Shown here: positions 1 through 7,163 of the stretch, in pieces
Position numbering within the stretch: the stretch's first letter is position 1
How the letters are laid out: each line of letters begins with the position of its first letter
DNA from: UBA5336 sp964415675
GTDB taxonomy: Bacteria > Pseudomonadota > Alphaproteobacteria > Caulobacterales > Hyphomonadaceae
Reading direction: 5' to 3'
Assembly: GCA_964415675.1 (NCBI GenBank)
Contig: CAYQBG010000006.1
Coordinates: 62,001-126,000 of the forward strand
DNA length: 64,000 nt
The notes under the pieces: generated by a model
Told to the model about the DNA's origin: nothing
Seen by the model: the letters and a program-made list of their open reading frames with translations, nothing else
The model's database searches: none
Made by a program: the position numbers and the translations under genes

Positions 1-199
1 GCGCGATCCGGTCGGTCTCGAAAGCATTGCGGAGCGTTCGCACCATCGCTTCCTGGCCAATCAGGTCCTCAAACCGGCGTGGGCGGTATTTGCGCGCCAG
101 CACCTGATAGCCGCCATCGCCCTGCGGGCCAGTCTCCTCATCGCTGAACATCGAAAAGGTCGCCGTGTCGGGGCGCTCGGTAGGATCATCCTCGCTCAT
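1..199 (-). CDS. dnaX: DNA polymerase III subunit gamma/tau, N-terminal 66 residues (runs off left edge)
   Basis: Reading leftward from the ATG at 199, the frame stays open to the window edge. After an acidic leader of about 30 residues it reads YQVLARKYRPRRFEDLIGQE, the invariant N-terminus of the clamp-loader subunit gamma/tau; the N-terminal AAA+ domain would follow. The protein loads the beta clamp and bridges polymerase cores at the replication fork. The acidic leader before YQVLARKYRP is longer than in E. coli and is common in alphaproteobacteria. It is divergent from tesB. recR, often next to dnaX in other genomes, lies 56 kb away here. Confidence 0.93.
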   Translation of the reverse strand, partial: MSEDDPTERPDTATFSMFSDEETGPQGDGGYQVLARKYRPRRFEDLIGQEAMVRTLRNAFETDRIA

Positions 200-369
200 G
201 GCGCAGGATAATGGACGCGCACGCCATCCGGGGCAATGGCCCGCGAGCGGCGCATTCACAGGAAGCCGAGCGCCAGCGTTTGCAAGTGCGAAAGCCGGTG
301 ATATGCGAACACCAGAAAAACAGCCGCGACGCTCCGCACCGCGCTCCCGACACAGAAGGCCCAACGCCC

Positions 370-1251
370 ATGTCCGATCCCGTCAACGAACTTCTGGACC
401 TGCTTGAACTCGAACAGCTGGAAGTAAACCTGTTTCGCGGCCAGAGCCCGGACAATGAAACCAATCAGCGGGTCTTTGGCGGGCAGGTGATCGCGCAGGC
501 ACTGAATGCGGCCTATCGAACCGTGGAAGACCGGCTCTGCCACTCATTGCATGCCTATTTCATTCGTCCTGGCGACCCCGAAATCCCGATCATCTACGAA
601 GTGGACCGCGCCCGCGATGGCGGCAGTTTCACCACCCGGCGCGTTATCGCTATCCAGCATGGCCAGCAGATTTTCAACATGGCCTGCTCTTTCCATGTCG
701 AGGAAGAGGGCTGGCACCATCAGCACGACATGCCTCAGGTTCAGGGCCATGACACGCTGATGCCGATGGAGGAGCTGCGCGCAAAGATCGCGGACAAGAT
801 CCCCGAACAATTCCGCGACCAGTTCCTGCGTCCCCGCGCGGTCGAGATGCGCGAGATCGACCCGATGCACATGCTCAAGCCGACACCCAAGCCCGATGTC
901 AGCCATCTCTGGTTCCGTGTCGCCGCCAAGATCGACGAAAGCCCCGCTGTCCATCAGTGCCTTCTGGCCTATGCCTCCGACATGCGCCTTCTGGGCACGG
1001 CGCAGCGGCGTCACGGGGTGTCCTGGCTGACCGGCGAAGTGCTGGGCGCGAGCCTCGACCATTCCATGTGGTTCCATGAGCCGGTGAAGTTTGACGATTG
1101 GCTGCTCTATTCCATGGATGCCCCCTGGGCCGGCGGCGCGCGCAGCTTCAATCGCGGCAAGATCTTCACCGAAGACGGGCGCCTTGTGGCATCGGTCGCG
1201 CAGGAAGGCCTGATGCGCCCGAACCGGAAGCGCAAGAAGAAAGACGAATAG
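370..1251 (+). CDS. tesB: Acyl-CoA thioesterase II
   Basis: A 293-residue protein that hydrolyses medium and long acyl-CoA to free acid and CoA in the cytosol. It shows the TesB double-hotdog pattern: LFRGQSPDNETNQRVFGGQV near the N-terminus, then the second hotdog with DHSMWFHEPVKFDDWLLY and an SFNRGKIFTEDGRLVAS segment near the C-terminus. Length fits the family (about 285). The open frame extends upstream to 211, but family homology begins at the ATG at 370, so that start is used; the Shine-Dalgarno sequence is weak (AGAAGG). It is convergent with thpR. Confidence 0.93.
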   Translation: MSDPVNELLDLLELEQLEVNLFRGQSPDNETNQRVFGGQVIAQALNAAYRTVEDRLCHSLHAYFIRPGDPEIPIIYEVDRARDGGSFTTRRVIAIQHGQQIFNMACSFHVEEEGWHHQHDMPQVQGHDTLMPMEELRAKIADKIPEQFRDQFLRPRAVEMREIDPMHMLKPTPKPDVSHLWFRVAAKIDESPAVHQCLLAYASDMRLLGTAQRRHGVSWLTGEVLGASLDHSMWFHEPVKFDDWLLYSMDAPWAGGARSFNRGKIFTEDGRLVASVAQEGLMRPNRKRKKKDE

Positions 1252-1274
1252 GCGCGGATGGCAGCTTTGTCGTC

Positions 1275-1288
1275 TGGCAGCGCTGCCA
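1275..1288. other. Perfect 14-bp palindrome between convergent tesB and thpR
   Basis: TGGCAGCGCTGCCA is self-complementary and sits in the 53-bp gap between two convergent genes. It lacks a T-run, so it is not a standard intrinsic terminator. It could act as a weak bidirectional transcription barrier, but that is inference only. Confidence 0.4.
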
Positions 1289-1304
1289 ACCCAGCTGTCA
1301 GTCT

Positions 1305-1838
1305 TCACACCAGTGGATAGTCCGCCTCGGCCACATAGCGCGACGGGCCACGGCCCATATGGCTCTCATAGAGATGGAAGCGGTCAGCCCAGAAGGGGCC
1401 GGCCTGAAATGTCTGGAAACGCTCGCTCCAGGCCATCGCGTCGGCGAGCGGTGTGCCATGGCAATAGGCGAGCGTGACATGAGGGATAAAGCGCCGCTTT
1501 TCTGCTGGCAGGCCGATCCGCCGCGCCGCCCGTTCGCACCGCCCGGCGAGCGCGCTCAATGCCTCGTCCTGGACCACCCTCGCCCAGACCGCATGTGGTT
1601 CGCGCCGGCCAAACCAGCCCACGCCCGACAAGCTCAACTGCATCTGGCGGGCTTCGATTTCGCCCAGTTCATGATCGAGCTCATATGCCGTCATATGCTC
1701 GATCTCACCGAAAAAGCGCAGCGTGATATGGAAATTCTCAACCGGGCGCCAGCTCGCGCCGGAAAGATCCTTCTGCAGATCGACAAGCTCGTCAGCGATC
1801 TCTTCAGGCACGGGAAGCGCGGCAAACAGTCGGTGCAT
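1305..1838 (-). CDS. thpR: RNA 2',3'-cyclic phosphodiesterase (2H phosphoesterase)
   Basis: A 177-residue protein with the two H-x-T motifs of the 2H phosphoesterase family (HITL and HVTL), each set in a conserved context (ENFHITLRFFGE; KRRFIPHVTLAYCHG). ThpR opens 2',3'-cyclic phosphates to 2'-phosphates on RNA. The start at 1838 (MHRLFAALPVPEE) is preceded by GGAGG at good spacing and matches the family N-terminus; the longer upstream frame does not. It lies 67 bp downstream of the FKBP lipoprotein gene on the same strand, so co-transcription is possible. Confidence 0.9.
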   Translation of the reverse strand: MHRLFAALPVPEEIADELVDLQKDLSGASWRPVENFHITLRFFGEIEHMTAYELDHELGEIEARQMQLSLSGVGWFGRREPHAVWARVVQDEALSALAGRCERAARRIGLPAEKRRFIPHVTLAYCHGTPLADAMAWSERFQTFQAGPFWADRFHLYESHMGRGPSRYVAEADYPLV

Positions 1839-1905
1839 GCGTGGGCCTCCTATCGCCAGGCGGCTCGGCGCGAGGGCGAGGTTGCCGGGGACGCGCAGAG
1901 CGCGC

Positions 1906-2859
1906 CTATTGCGGCTTGAGCACATCCATCAGTTCGACCTCGAAATTGAGATCGGCATTCGGCGGGATCGGCCCGCCGGGCGTGCCCTTTTCACCATAAG
2001 CCAGATCAGATGGCAGGTGAATGAGCCAGCGATCACCGCGCTCCATCATCTGCAGCGCTTCCGACCAGCCCGGTATCACCCGATTGGCCTGCAGGATAAG
2101 CGGCTCGCCGCGATCAAACGCGCTGTCGAACACCTCACCACTCTCGTTCAGTCGCCCCTCATAGAAGACAACGACACCGCTTGTCGGCCCTGGCGAGGGA
2201 TTGTCGCCCTCAGCCTCTTCAAGGATGACATATTCGAGGCCGGATTCAGTGGACTGAACCCCTTCACGAGAACTGTCCCAGGGCGTGTATGTGTCCCAGG
2301 CCTCGCTATCGACGGCTTTTGGCGGGGGCGCCTGTTCGACGCCCTGAAGCTCGACATGGAAGACGAGATCGTCGCCGGGCTGAATCACCCCGCCGGGGCG
2401 CGGGCTTTGGCCATAGCCGAGCTCGCTGGGAATGAAGAAGACGAATTCATCGCCCTCGCTCATCAGCTGCAACCCCTCTGTCCAGCCGGCAATGACGCCA
2501 TTGACGGGGAAACTGATCGGGCTGCCGCGATCATACGCGCTGTCGAATTTCTCACCCGTATCGGCGATGCGCCCTTCATACATGACGCTGACCGTATCGC
2601 GCTCGCCCGGGCTGATCCCGCCTTCGGGCCCTTCGGAAATGACGAGATATTGCAGGCCGCTTTCAGTGACCTGAATCCCTTCGCGCGCGCTGTTCCAGGG
2701 GACAAGATCGCCAAGCTTGTTCATGCCGGTCTCGGCCGGCGTGGCTGTGTCAGGCGTCCCGGCGGCTTCGCTCTCATCCTCGCCCGGCGCGGGAGAGCCG
2801 CAGGCCGAAACCAGGATCGCGAGCGCGGCGGCGGACGGGGCAAGGAAGGATTTCAGCAT
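1906..2859 (-). CDS. Lipoprotein with two tandem FKBP-type peptidyl-prolyl isomerase domains
   Basis: A 317-residue protein. Residues 1-20 form a lipoprotein signal ending in LVSAC, so Cys20 is the likely lipid anchor. An acidic linker follows, then two FKBP domains of about 110 residues each. Both keep the fold's landmark residues (Y-E-G-R, K/VFDSA.DRG, V-I-x-G-W, L.YG, I-x-P-x-x-D-L). The pre-domain element W-[ND]-S-x-R-E-G is also repeated (from residues 55 and 194), so the whole unit of about 140 residues was duplicated. Presumably a periplasmic chaperone; most bacterial FKBP lipoproteins carry a single domain. GGAGC lies before the ATG. Confidence 0.9.
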   Translation of the reverse strand: MLKSFLAPSAAALAILVSACGSPAPGEDESEAAGTPDTATPAETGMNKLGDLVPWNSAREGIQVTESGLQYLVISEGPEGGISPGERDTVSVMYEGRIADTGEKFDSAYDRGSPISFPVNGVIAGWTEGLQLMSEGDEFVFFIPSELGYGQSPRPGGVIQPGDDLVFHVELQGVEQAPPPKAVDSEAWDTYTPWDSSREGVQSTESGLEYVILEEAEGDNPSPGPTSGVVVFYEGRLNESGEVFDSAFDRGEPLILQANRVIPGWSEALQMMERGDRWLIHLPSDLAYGEKGTPGGPIPPNADLNFEVELMDVLKPQ

Positions 2860-3064
2860 ATCAAAGCTCCGCTCATGCGAGTCTGTCTGTCCGCGCAGCG
2901 TTAGGGGAGTTGGCCCGCCCTGTCACCCTTTCCGGCGTGGCTGAAAACAGATCGCGGCCCGCCGGCGCCCGCCACAGCCCGTCTTTGCAAAAAACCCATG
3001 CATGGCTCTCTTGCGCGCGAAACCAAGCAGGGATACATGACGCGTTCCCAGATACCCGGGTGAC

Positions 3065-3140
<76 letters not shown>

Positions 3141-3493
3141 TTTTCCATATCTCGCGGCAATGCGCTTCGCGCATGCCTCCGATAGGGCGGCCTGACCGGC
3201 CGGCGCGCAGTCGCGCTTGCGAACCCTCTGGGTTCGATATTCGCCCTTGTGTTTCCACCATTCGCAGCCGGTTCGCCGGAGGCGAAGAAATTGATCCGGG
3301 GGATCGATTTCAGGCGGAGAATGCCCCGGCAGGGGCTCTTGCTTGTTGGATCCCGTATCGCTGCGCTCACATGGATCGCGCTCAGGGCCGGCTTCGAGGA
3401 AAACAACCAGCATACCCAAAAAAAGGCAAGTCGTGCAGTTGCGTAAAAGTGCTACACCTGATTGCATTTGAGGCGTGACAGGGAGAGGGCGGG
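3141..3493. other. Hairpin-rich spacer after tRNA-Ala with a possible tRNA 3'-end relic
   Basis: No credible gene is visible in these 353 bases. It holds four short perfect inverted repeats: 3220-3236 (CGAACCC/GGGTTCG), 3272-3286 (TTCGCC/GGCGAA), 3293-3305 (GATCC/GGATC) and 3323-3336 (GCCCC/GGGGC). GGTTCGAT (3231) followed by TCCACCATT (3254) echoes the T-arm and CCA end of the tRNA (3116 and 3134), but the spacing is 5 nt longer. It could be a decayed attachment-site copy. The last part should carry the promoter of the ParA gene. Confidence 0.45.
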
Positions 3494-4348
3494 ATGAAGC
3501 GCAGGATAGCAATTGCAAATTTCAAAGGCGGTGTCGGCAAATCAACTTGCGCCATGATGCTGATCGACAAACTGGCCGCCAAAGGCAACAAGGTGCTGGC
3601 TCTCGACTTCGATGCGCAATCAAACCTTAGCCTTATGCTTTGCGGCACAGCCGGGATGAAAACGATCTACGCAGAGCGCCAGACCATTGTCGATCTGATT
3701 CATGCGTTGCTTGAAAATAATGATAATATCGAATCCACAAAGATTGTACAGGCGAATCGAAGCGACGTTAAGTTCCCGCCCTCCGGAAAGGTGGATATTA
3801 TAGTCGCTCATCCAGACCTTCGCAGACTCGAATACAAGCTTTATGAAAGCCATTTTTCCAAAACTGGTGGGACACAGAATTTCGACACTTGGTTCGCAGA
3901 CAGACTGAACGATTTTTTGAACTCCGTCGCACGCTATTATGATTATATTATTATCGACACATCGCCTGGCTTGTCCTTCCTTGGGGAGACCGCTATGCGG
4001 ATCTGCCCAGACATACTCTCACCCGTGATTCCGGATCATATTTCAAGACTTGCACTTGAAAGTTTCGCCCGCGATATCCTGCCCAAAACTGAGCCAATTT
4101 ATGGCGAGAGAAAGCACATTGCAGTCATATCGAAATTTCAAGCTAATATTCCAGAAATGAGCTCGGAAAAAGAACTGATAAAGGGTAACCACAGATTTAC
4201 AACAATAGAGCGGGAAATCCCGCAGTCTGCCAGCGTTTTGAAAGCGACGCGCTACAAGAAAGGCAAGAATAGACGCGCCTATAATTCAAAATATGTTTCA
4301 GCATTACGAAACCCTGCGGAAGACCTTTATGAGGAGTACAAAGACTGA
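3494..4348 (+). CDS. ParA/MinD-type Walker ATPase in a tRNA-linked insert
   Basis: A 284-residue protein. The deviant Walker A box KGGVGKST (residues 11-18, with the signature lysine K11) and the DFDAQSNL switch (38-45) place it in the ParA family; YIIIDTSPGLSFLGE is the Walker B and following segment. ParA proteins use ATP-dependent DNA binding to move plasmids, chromosomes or other cargo. It lacks the N-terminal HTH of plasmid type Ia ParA. No ParB is present; instead it overlaps the next gene by one base (TGATG), suggesting coupled translation. It is clearly AT-richer than its surroundings (about 45% GC in sampled stretches). Start chosen from AGGGAGAGGG just upstream. Cargo unknown. Confidence 0.85.
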   Translation: MKRRIAIANFKGGVGKSTCAMMLIDKLAAKGNKVLALDFDAQSNLSLMLCGTAGMKTIYAERQTIVDLIHALLENNDNIESTKIVQANRSDVKFPPSGKVDIIVAHPDLRRLEYKLYESHFSKTGGTQNFDTWFADRLNDFLNSVARYYDYIIIDTSPGLSFLGETAMRICPDILSPVIPDHISRLALESFARDILPKTEPIYGERKHIAVISKFQANIPEMSSEKELIKGNHRFTTIEREIPQSASVLKATRYKKGKNRRAYNSKYVSALRNPAEDLYEEYKD

Positions 4349-4692
4349 TGTCTGATGAGCTGTCGACGGAAGACTATCTTCGCCAGATGTTCGAGGTCAT
4401 TATATCTGAGGCCGCCGAAAATTCGCGATTTCGGAACCAGTTGCTGAACGCATTGGGTGCAACCGTGATCTCGGAAAACACCAACAGCGCGCACTTTTTT
4501 GACCCGCGCGTGTCGCTTCAGAACAAGGGTAGCGAAGTAACCCGCAACGCGCTCGGTCGCATGAGGGTGCCAGAGCTCCGTCAAATCTGTGATCGTTTCG
4601 GCTATGATGATGATGGTTTGCCTAGGAACCGGAAGGCTCCGTTCATTGACCTCATTATCGCCGAAGCTCAGCAAGAACTGGATGACCGTTGA
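4348..4692 (+). CDS. Small protein with SAP-like C-terminal motif, partner of the ParA-type ATPase
   Basis: A 114-residue acidic protein with no confident family. The C-terminal third (RMRVPELRQICDRFGYDDDG, then basic residues and FIDLIIAEA) resembles the helix-extension-helix SAP DNA-binding motif, where a helix with x-x-x-L-R-x-I-C is followed by a glycine turn and a second helix. It starts on the last base of the ParA-gene stop codon, so the two are translationally coupled. By analogy with par modules it may be the adaptor that links cargo DNA to the ATPase; that role is inference. Base composition is less biased than in the upstream gene. Confidence 0.7.
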   Translation: MSDELSTEDYLRQMFEVIISEAAENSRFRNQLLNALGATVISENTNSAHFFDPRVSLQNKGSEVTRNALGRMRVPELRQICDRFGYDDDGLPRNRKAPFIDLIIAEAQQELDDR

Positions 4693-4901
4693 TCATATTG
4701 GGCCAAGTCGTTACTCAATAAATGTATCCGTAATTGCCTGATAAGCGCCAACCATGGCGTACTTTTGGCTGAAAGTAACCGCCCGAGGTGCGTTCAGCCT
4801 GACCGCCCACCCCGCCTTTGACGCCGGCGCGCAGGGCAGTGCTTGCACCTTTGCGACAATCGCCCCATTTCCTGTACAGCAGTTATCAGGGAGCCATGAC
4901 G

Positions 4902-5813
4902 ATGAAATTCGCCATGAGCGGTGTCGGCGCAGGTGAGGCCGGGGCCAATGTGAAAGACAGCAGCGACCAGGATTTCGTCAAGGACGTGATCGAGGTCTCG
5001 AAGGACACGCCTGTCCTGGTCGATTTCTGGGCGCCATGGTGCGGGCCGTGCAAGACACTCGGCCCGGTCATCGAGAAGGTCGTCGGGGAGAAGGCCGGCA
5101 AGGTGAAGCTGGTCAAGGTCAATATCGACGAGAATCCGCAGATCGCCGGCCAACTCGGCGTGCGCTCGATCCCGGCCGTCTTCGCCTTCGACAAGGGTCG
5201 CCCGGTGGACGGTTTCATGGGCGCGCTTCCCGAGGGGCAGATCCGCGACTTTGTCGACAAGATCATGTCTGGCACGGATGAGGGCCAGCAGATCGCCGAA
5301 GCGCTCGAGGGCGCCGAACAGGCGATGGCGACCGGGGATATTGGCGGCGCCGCGCAGATTTTCGCGGCCGTCATCAATGCCGAGCCGGAAAATGTTCGCG
5401 CGATTGCCGGGCTGGCGCGCTGCTATCTGCAGAATGGCGACCGTGAGCGCGCCGCCGAGACGCTGGAAATGACGCCTGCGGACAAGCGCAGCGATCCCGA
5501 TTACAAGAGCGTCCAGACGGCGATCGAACTGATGGAAGATGCGCCCGATGATGCCGAATTCACTGAGGCCGCCCGCAAGGTCGAAGCCAATCCGGGTGAC
5601 CATGAGGCCAAGTTCGAACTGGCCGAGAAATATGCGGCAGCTGGTCGCCACGGTCCGGCCGTCGACCTGTTGCTGACCTTATTGGCGGGCGACATGAACT
5701 GGGGCGAGGGCAGGGCAAAGGAGAAACTCCTGACCGTGTTCGAGGCGGCGGGGCCGAAATCCCCGGCCACGATCGAAGGGCGCCGGCGCCTGTCATCGCT
5801 CATGTTTGCCTGA
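4902..5813 (+). CDS. cnoX: Thioredoxin-TPR co-chaperone (CnoX/YbbN family)
   Basis: A 303-residue protein with an N-terminal thioredoxin fold (WAPWCGPCK, Cys47/Cys50) and a C-terminal TPR-type helical region from about residue 125 (EGAEQAMATGDIGGAAQIF..., LARCYLQNGDRERAAETLE). CnoX holds oxidised or unfolding clients and hands them to GroEL and DnaK. Unlike the E. coli protein, this one keeps both cysteines, so it should also be redox-active. Of the in-frame ATGs at 4896 and 4902, AGGGAG (4888-4893) suits 4902 better. First gene of a compact operon. Confidence 0.9.
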   Translation: MKFAMSGVGAGEAGANVKDSSDQDFVKDVIEVSKDTPVLVDFWAPWCGPCKTLGPVIEKVVGEKAGKVKLVKVNIDENPQIAGQLGVRSIPAVFAFDKGRPVDGFMGALPEGQIRDFVDKIMSGTDEGQQIAEALEGAEQAMATGDIGGAAQIFAAVINAEPENVRAIAGLARCYLQNGDRERAAETLEMTPADKRSDPDYKSVQTAIELMEDAPDDAEFTEAARKVEANPGDHEAKFELAEKYAAAGRHGPAVDLLLTLLAGDMNWGEGRAKEKLLTVFEAAGPKSPATIEGRRRLSSLMFA

Positions 5814-5911
5814 CAAGAGCCTCGCCGCAGTGTGCCTGCGGGCTCGACGGGGGCGCGGCGCGCTCCATGTCCTGTCATGCAAAGCGCCCTCGACATCTGA
5901 AAGGCTGCACC

Positions 5912-6562
5912 ATGACCGCAGAGAGCTATCGCCAGATTTCAGACCTTCCTGACCGGCTGCCACTCTTCCCTCTGCCAGGCGCCATGCTGTTCCCGCGCTG
6001 GACCCTTTCGCTCAACATATTCGAGCCGCGCTATCTCAACATGATTGATGATGCGATGTCCGGCGACCGGCTGATTGGCATGGTTCAGACGATGGGCGGA
6101 CCGAAATCCCATCCCGACCTGGCGAGCGTCGGCTGCGCCGGGCGCATCACCTCCTATTCGGAGACCGAAGACGGGCGCTACCTGATTGTGCTGAGCGGGA
6201 TATGCCGATTCGAGAATGACGAGATCGAAGAGGTCACGACGCCCTATCGGCAGGCCCATGCCGGCTGGCTCCCCTTTGCTGAAGACCTTGGCAGTCCGGA
6301 CGTCACCGACCTCCCGGGCCGCAGCCGTCTGGTCGGTGCCCTGAAGGATTATGTCGAGCGCAACGAAATGAGTGCCGACTGGTCCGCCGTCGAAGAGGCG
6401 CCGCTGGAAACGCTGGTCAATGCGCTTTGCGCCGGCTGCCCCTTTTCGGTGCCGGAAAAACAGGCTTTGCTCGAAGCGCCCGGCCTGCGCGACCGTGCCG
6501 ACACCCTTATCGCGCTGCTGGAGATGGATATATCCGGACCGGAAGGAGGAACCCTGCAATGA
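5912..6562 (+). CDS. Lon N-terminal (substrate-binding, PUA-like) domain protein without protease
   Basis: A 216-residue stand-alone version of the Lon LAN/PUA-like domain: LPLFPLPGAMLFPRWTLSLN, then IFEPRYLNMI and a GCAGRITSYSETEDGRYLI segment. There is no AAA+ or protease domain, so it is not Lon protease. The role of these single-domain proteins is unclear; substrate recognition is the usual guess. Start at 5912 (MTAESYRQ), where family similarity begins. Its stop overlaps the ATG of the next gene (ATGA), and it follows cnoX, which fits a protein-quality-control theme. Confidence 0.88.
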   Translation: MTAESYRQISDLPDRLPLFPLPGAMLFPRWTLSLNIFEPRYLNMIDDAMSGDRLIGMVQTMGGPKSHPDLASVGCAGRITSYSETEDGRYLIVLSGICRFENDEIEEVTTPYRQAHAGWLPFAEDLGSPDVTDLPGRSRLVGALKDYVERNEMSADWSAVEEAPLETLVNALCAGCPFSVPEKQALLEAPGLRDRADTLIALLEMDISGPEGGTLQ

Positions 6563-6798
6563 GCGATAGCGAGAAAGATGCGGCGGGCGCCGGCGATGAG
6601 GCGGCCACGCGTGCGTCAGGGGTCGATCCGCGCCTCCTGGAAATCCTGATCTGTCCGGTCACCCGCGCACCGCTGGAATATGACCGTGAAGCCGATGAAC
6701 TGATCTCGAAAAAGGCCGGCCTCGCCTATCCGATCCGCGATGGCTTGCCGATCCTTCTGGAGGAGGAGGCGCGCACCCTGGACGCGGCAGGCAAATGA
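6559..6798 (+). CDS. Trm112-like small protein
   Basis: A 79-residue protein whose core (LLEILICPVTRAPLEYD..., then LAYPIRDGLPILLEEEAR) is the Trm112p-like fold seen in bacterial YcaR/UPF0434 proteins. Only one cysteine of the zinc-binding set remains, as in most bacterial members. Eukaryotic Trm112 activates methyltransferases; the bacterial role is not settled. The start overlaps the upstream stop by 4 nt, with a strong GGAAGGAGGA site. Its own stop overlaps the next start by 4 nt. Confidence 0.88.
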   Translation: MSDSEKDAAGAGDEAATRASGVDPRLLEILICPVTRAPLEYDREADELISKKAGLAYPIRDGLPILLEEEARTLDAAGK

Positions 6799-7112
6799 GC
6801 GCACCCGCACAGGATTTCTGGCCGAAACGGCTGCGGTTCCAGGAGGGTGCGGCGCGCCTTGTGATCGAATATGACGACGGTGTGGACATCGCGATCGGTT
6901 ACAAGCGCCTGCGCGAGGAAAGCCCGTCGGCGGACGTCCGCGGCCATGGCGCGGGACCGAAACCGCCGCAGCCGCTGGTCCCCGACGATATAACGGTGAC
7001 CGGCGCAGCACCTGTCGGGCGTTATGCCGTGCGCATTCGGTTCTCCGATGGGCATGAGACGGGGCTCTATACCTGGGCCTATCTGCGCGGTCTGGGAGAG
7101 AGTGTCAGCTGA
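6795..7112 (+). CDS. DUF971 protein (gamma-butyrobetaine hydroxylase N-terminal-like domain)
   Basis: A 105-residue protein. The terminal motif IRFSDGHETGLYTWAYLRGLG is the hallmark of DUF971, the small N-terminal fold also found in gamma-butyrobetaine hydroxylases, and it is preceded by LVIEYDDG. Stand-alone members are often proposed to have links with iron-sulfur or metal handling, but this is not established. It overlaps the Trm112-like gene by 4 nt (ATGA), making it the last of four tightly coupled genes. Confidence 0.85.
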   Translation: MSAPAQDFWPKRLRFQEGAARLVIEYDDGVDIAIGYKRLREESPSADVRGHGAGPKPPQPLVPDDITVTGAAPVGRYAVRIRFSDGHETGLYTWAYLRGLGESVS

Positions 7113-7163
7113 CACAAATCCGGCAGGCGACACGCGCCTGCATTTGAGATAAAGCGCGCGGCT

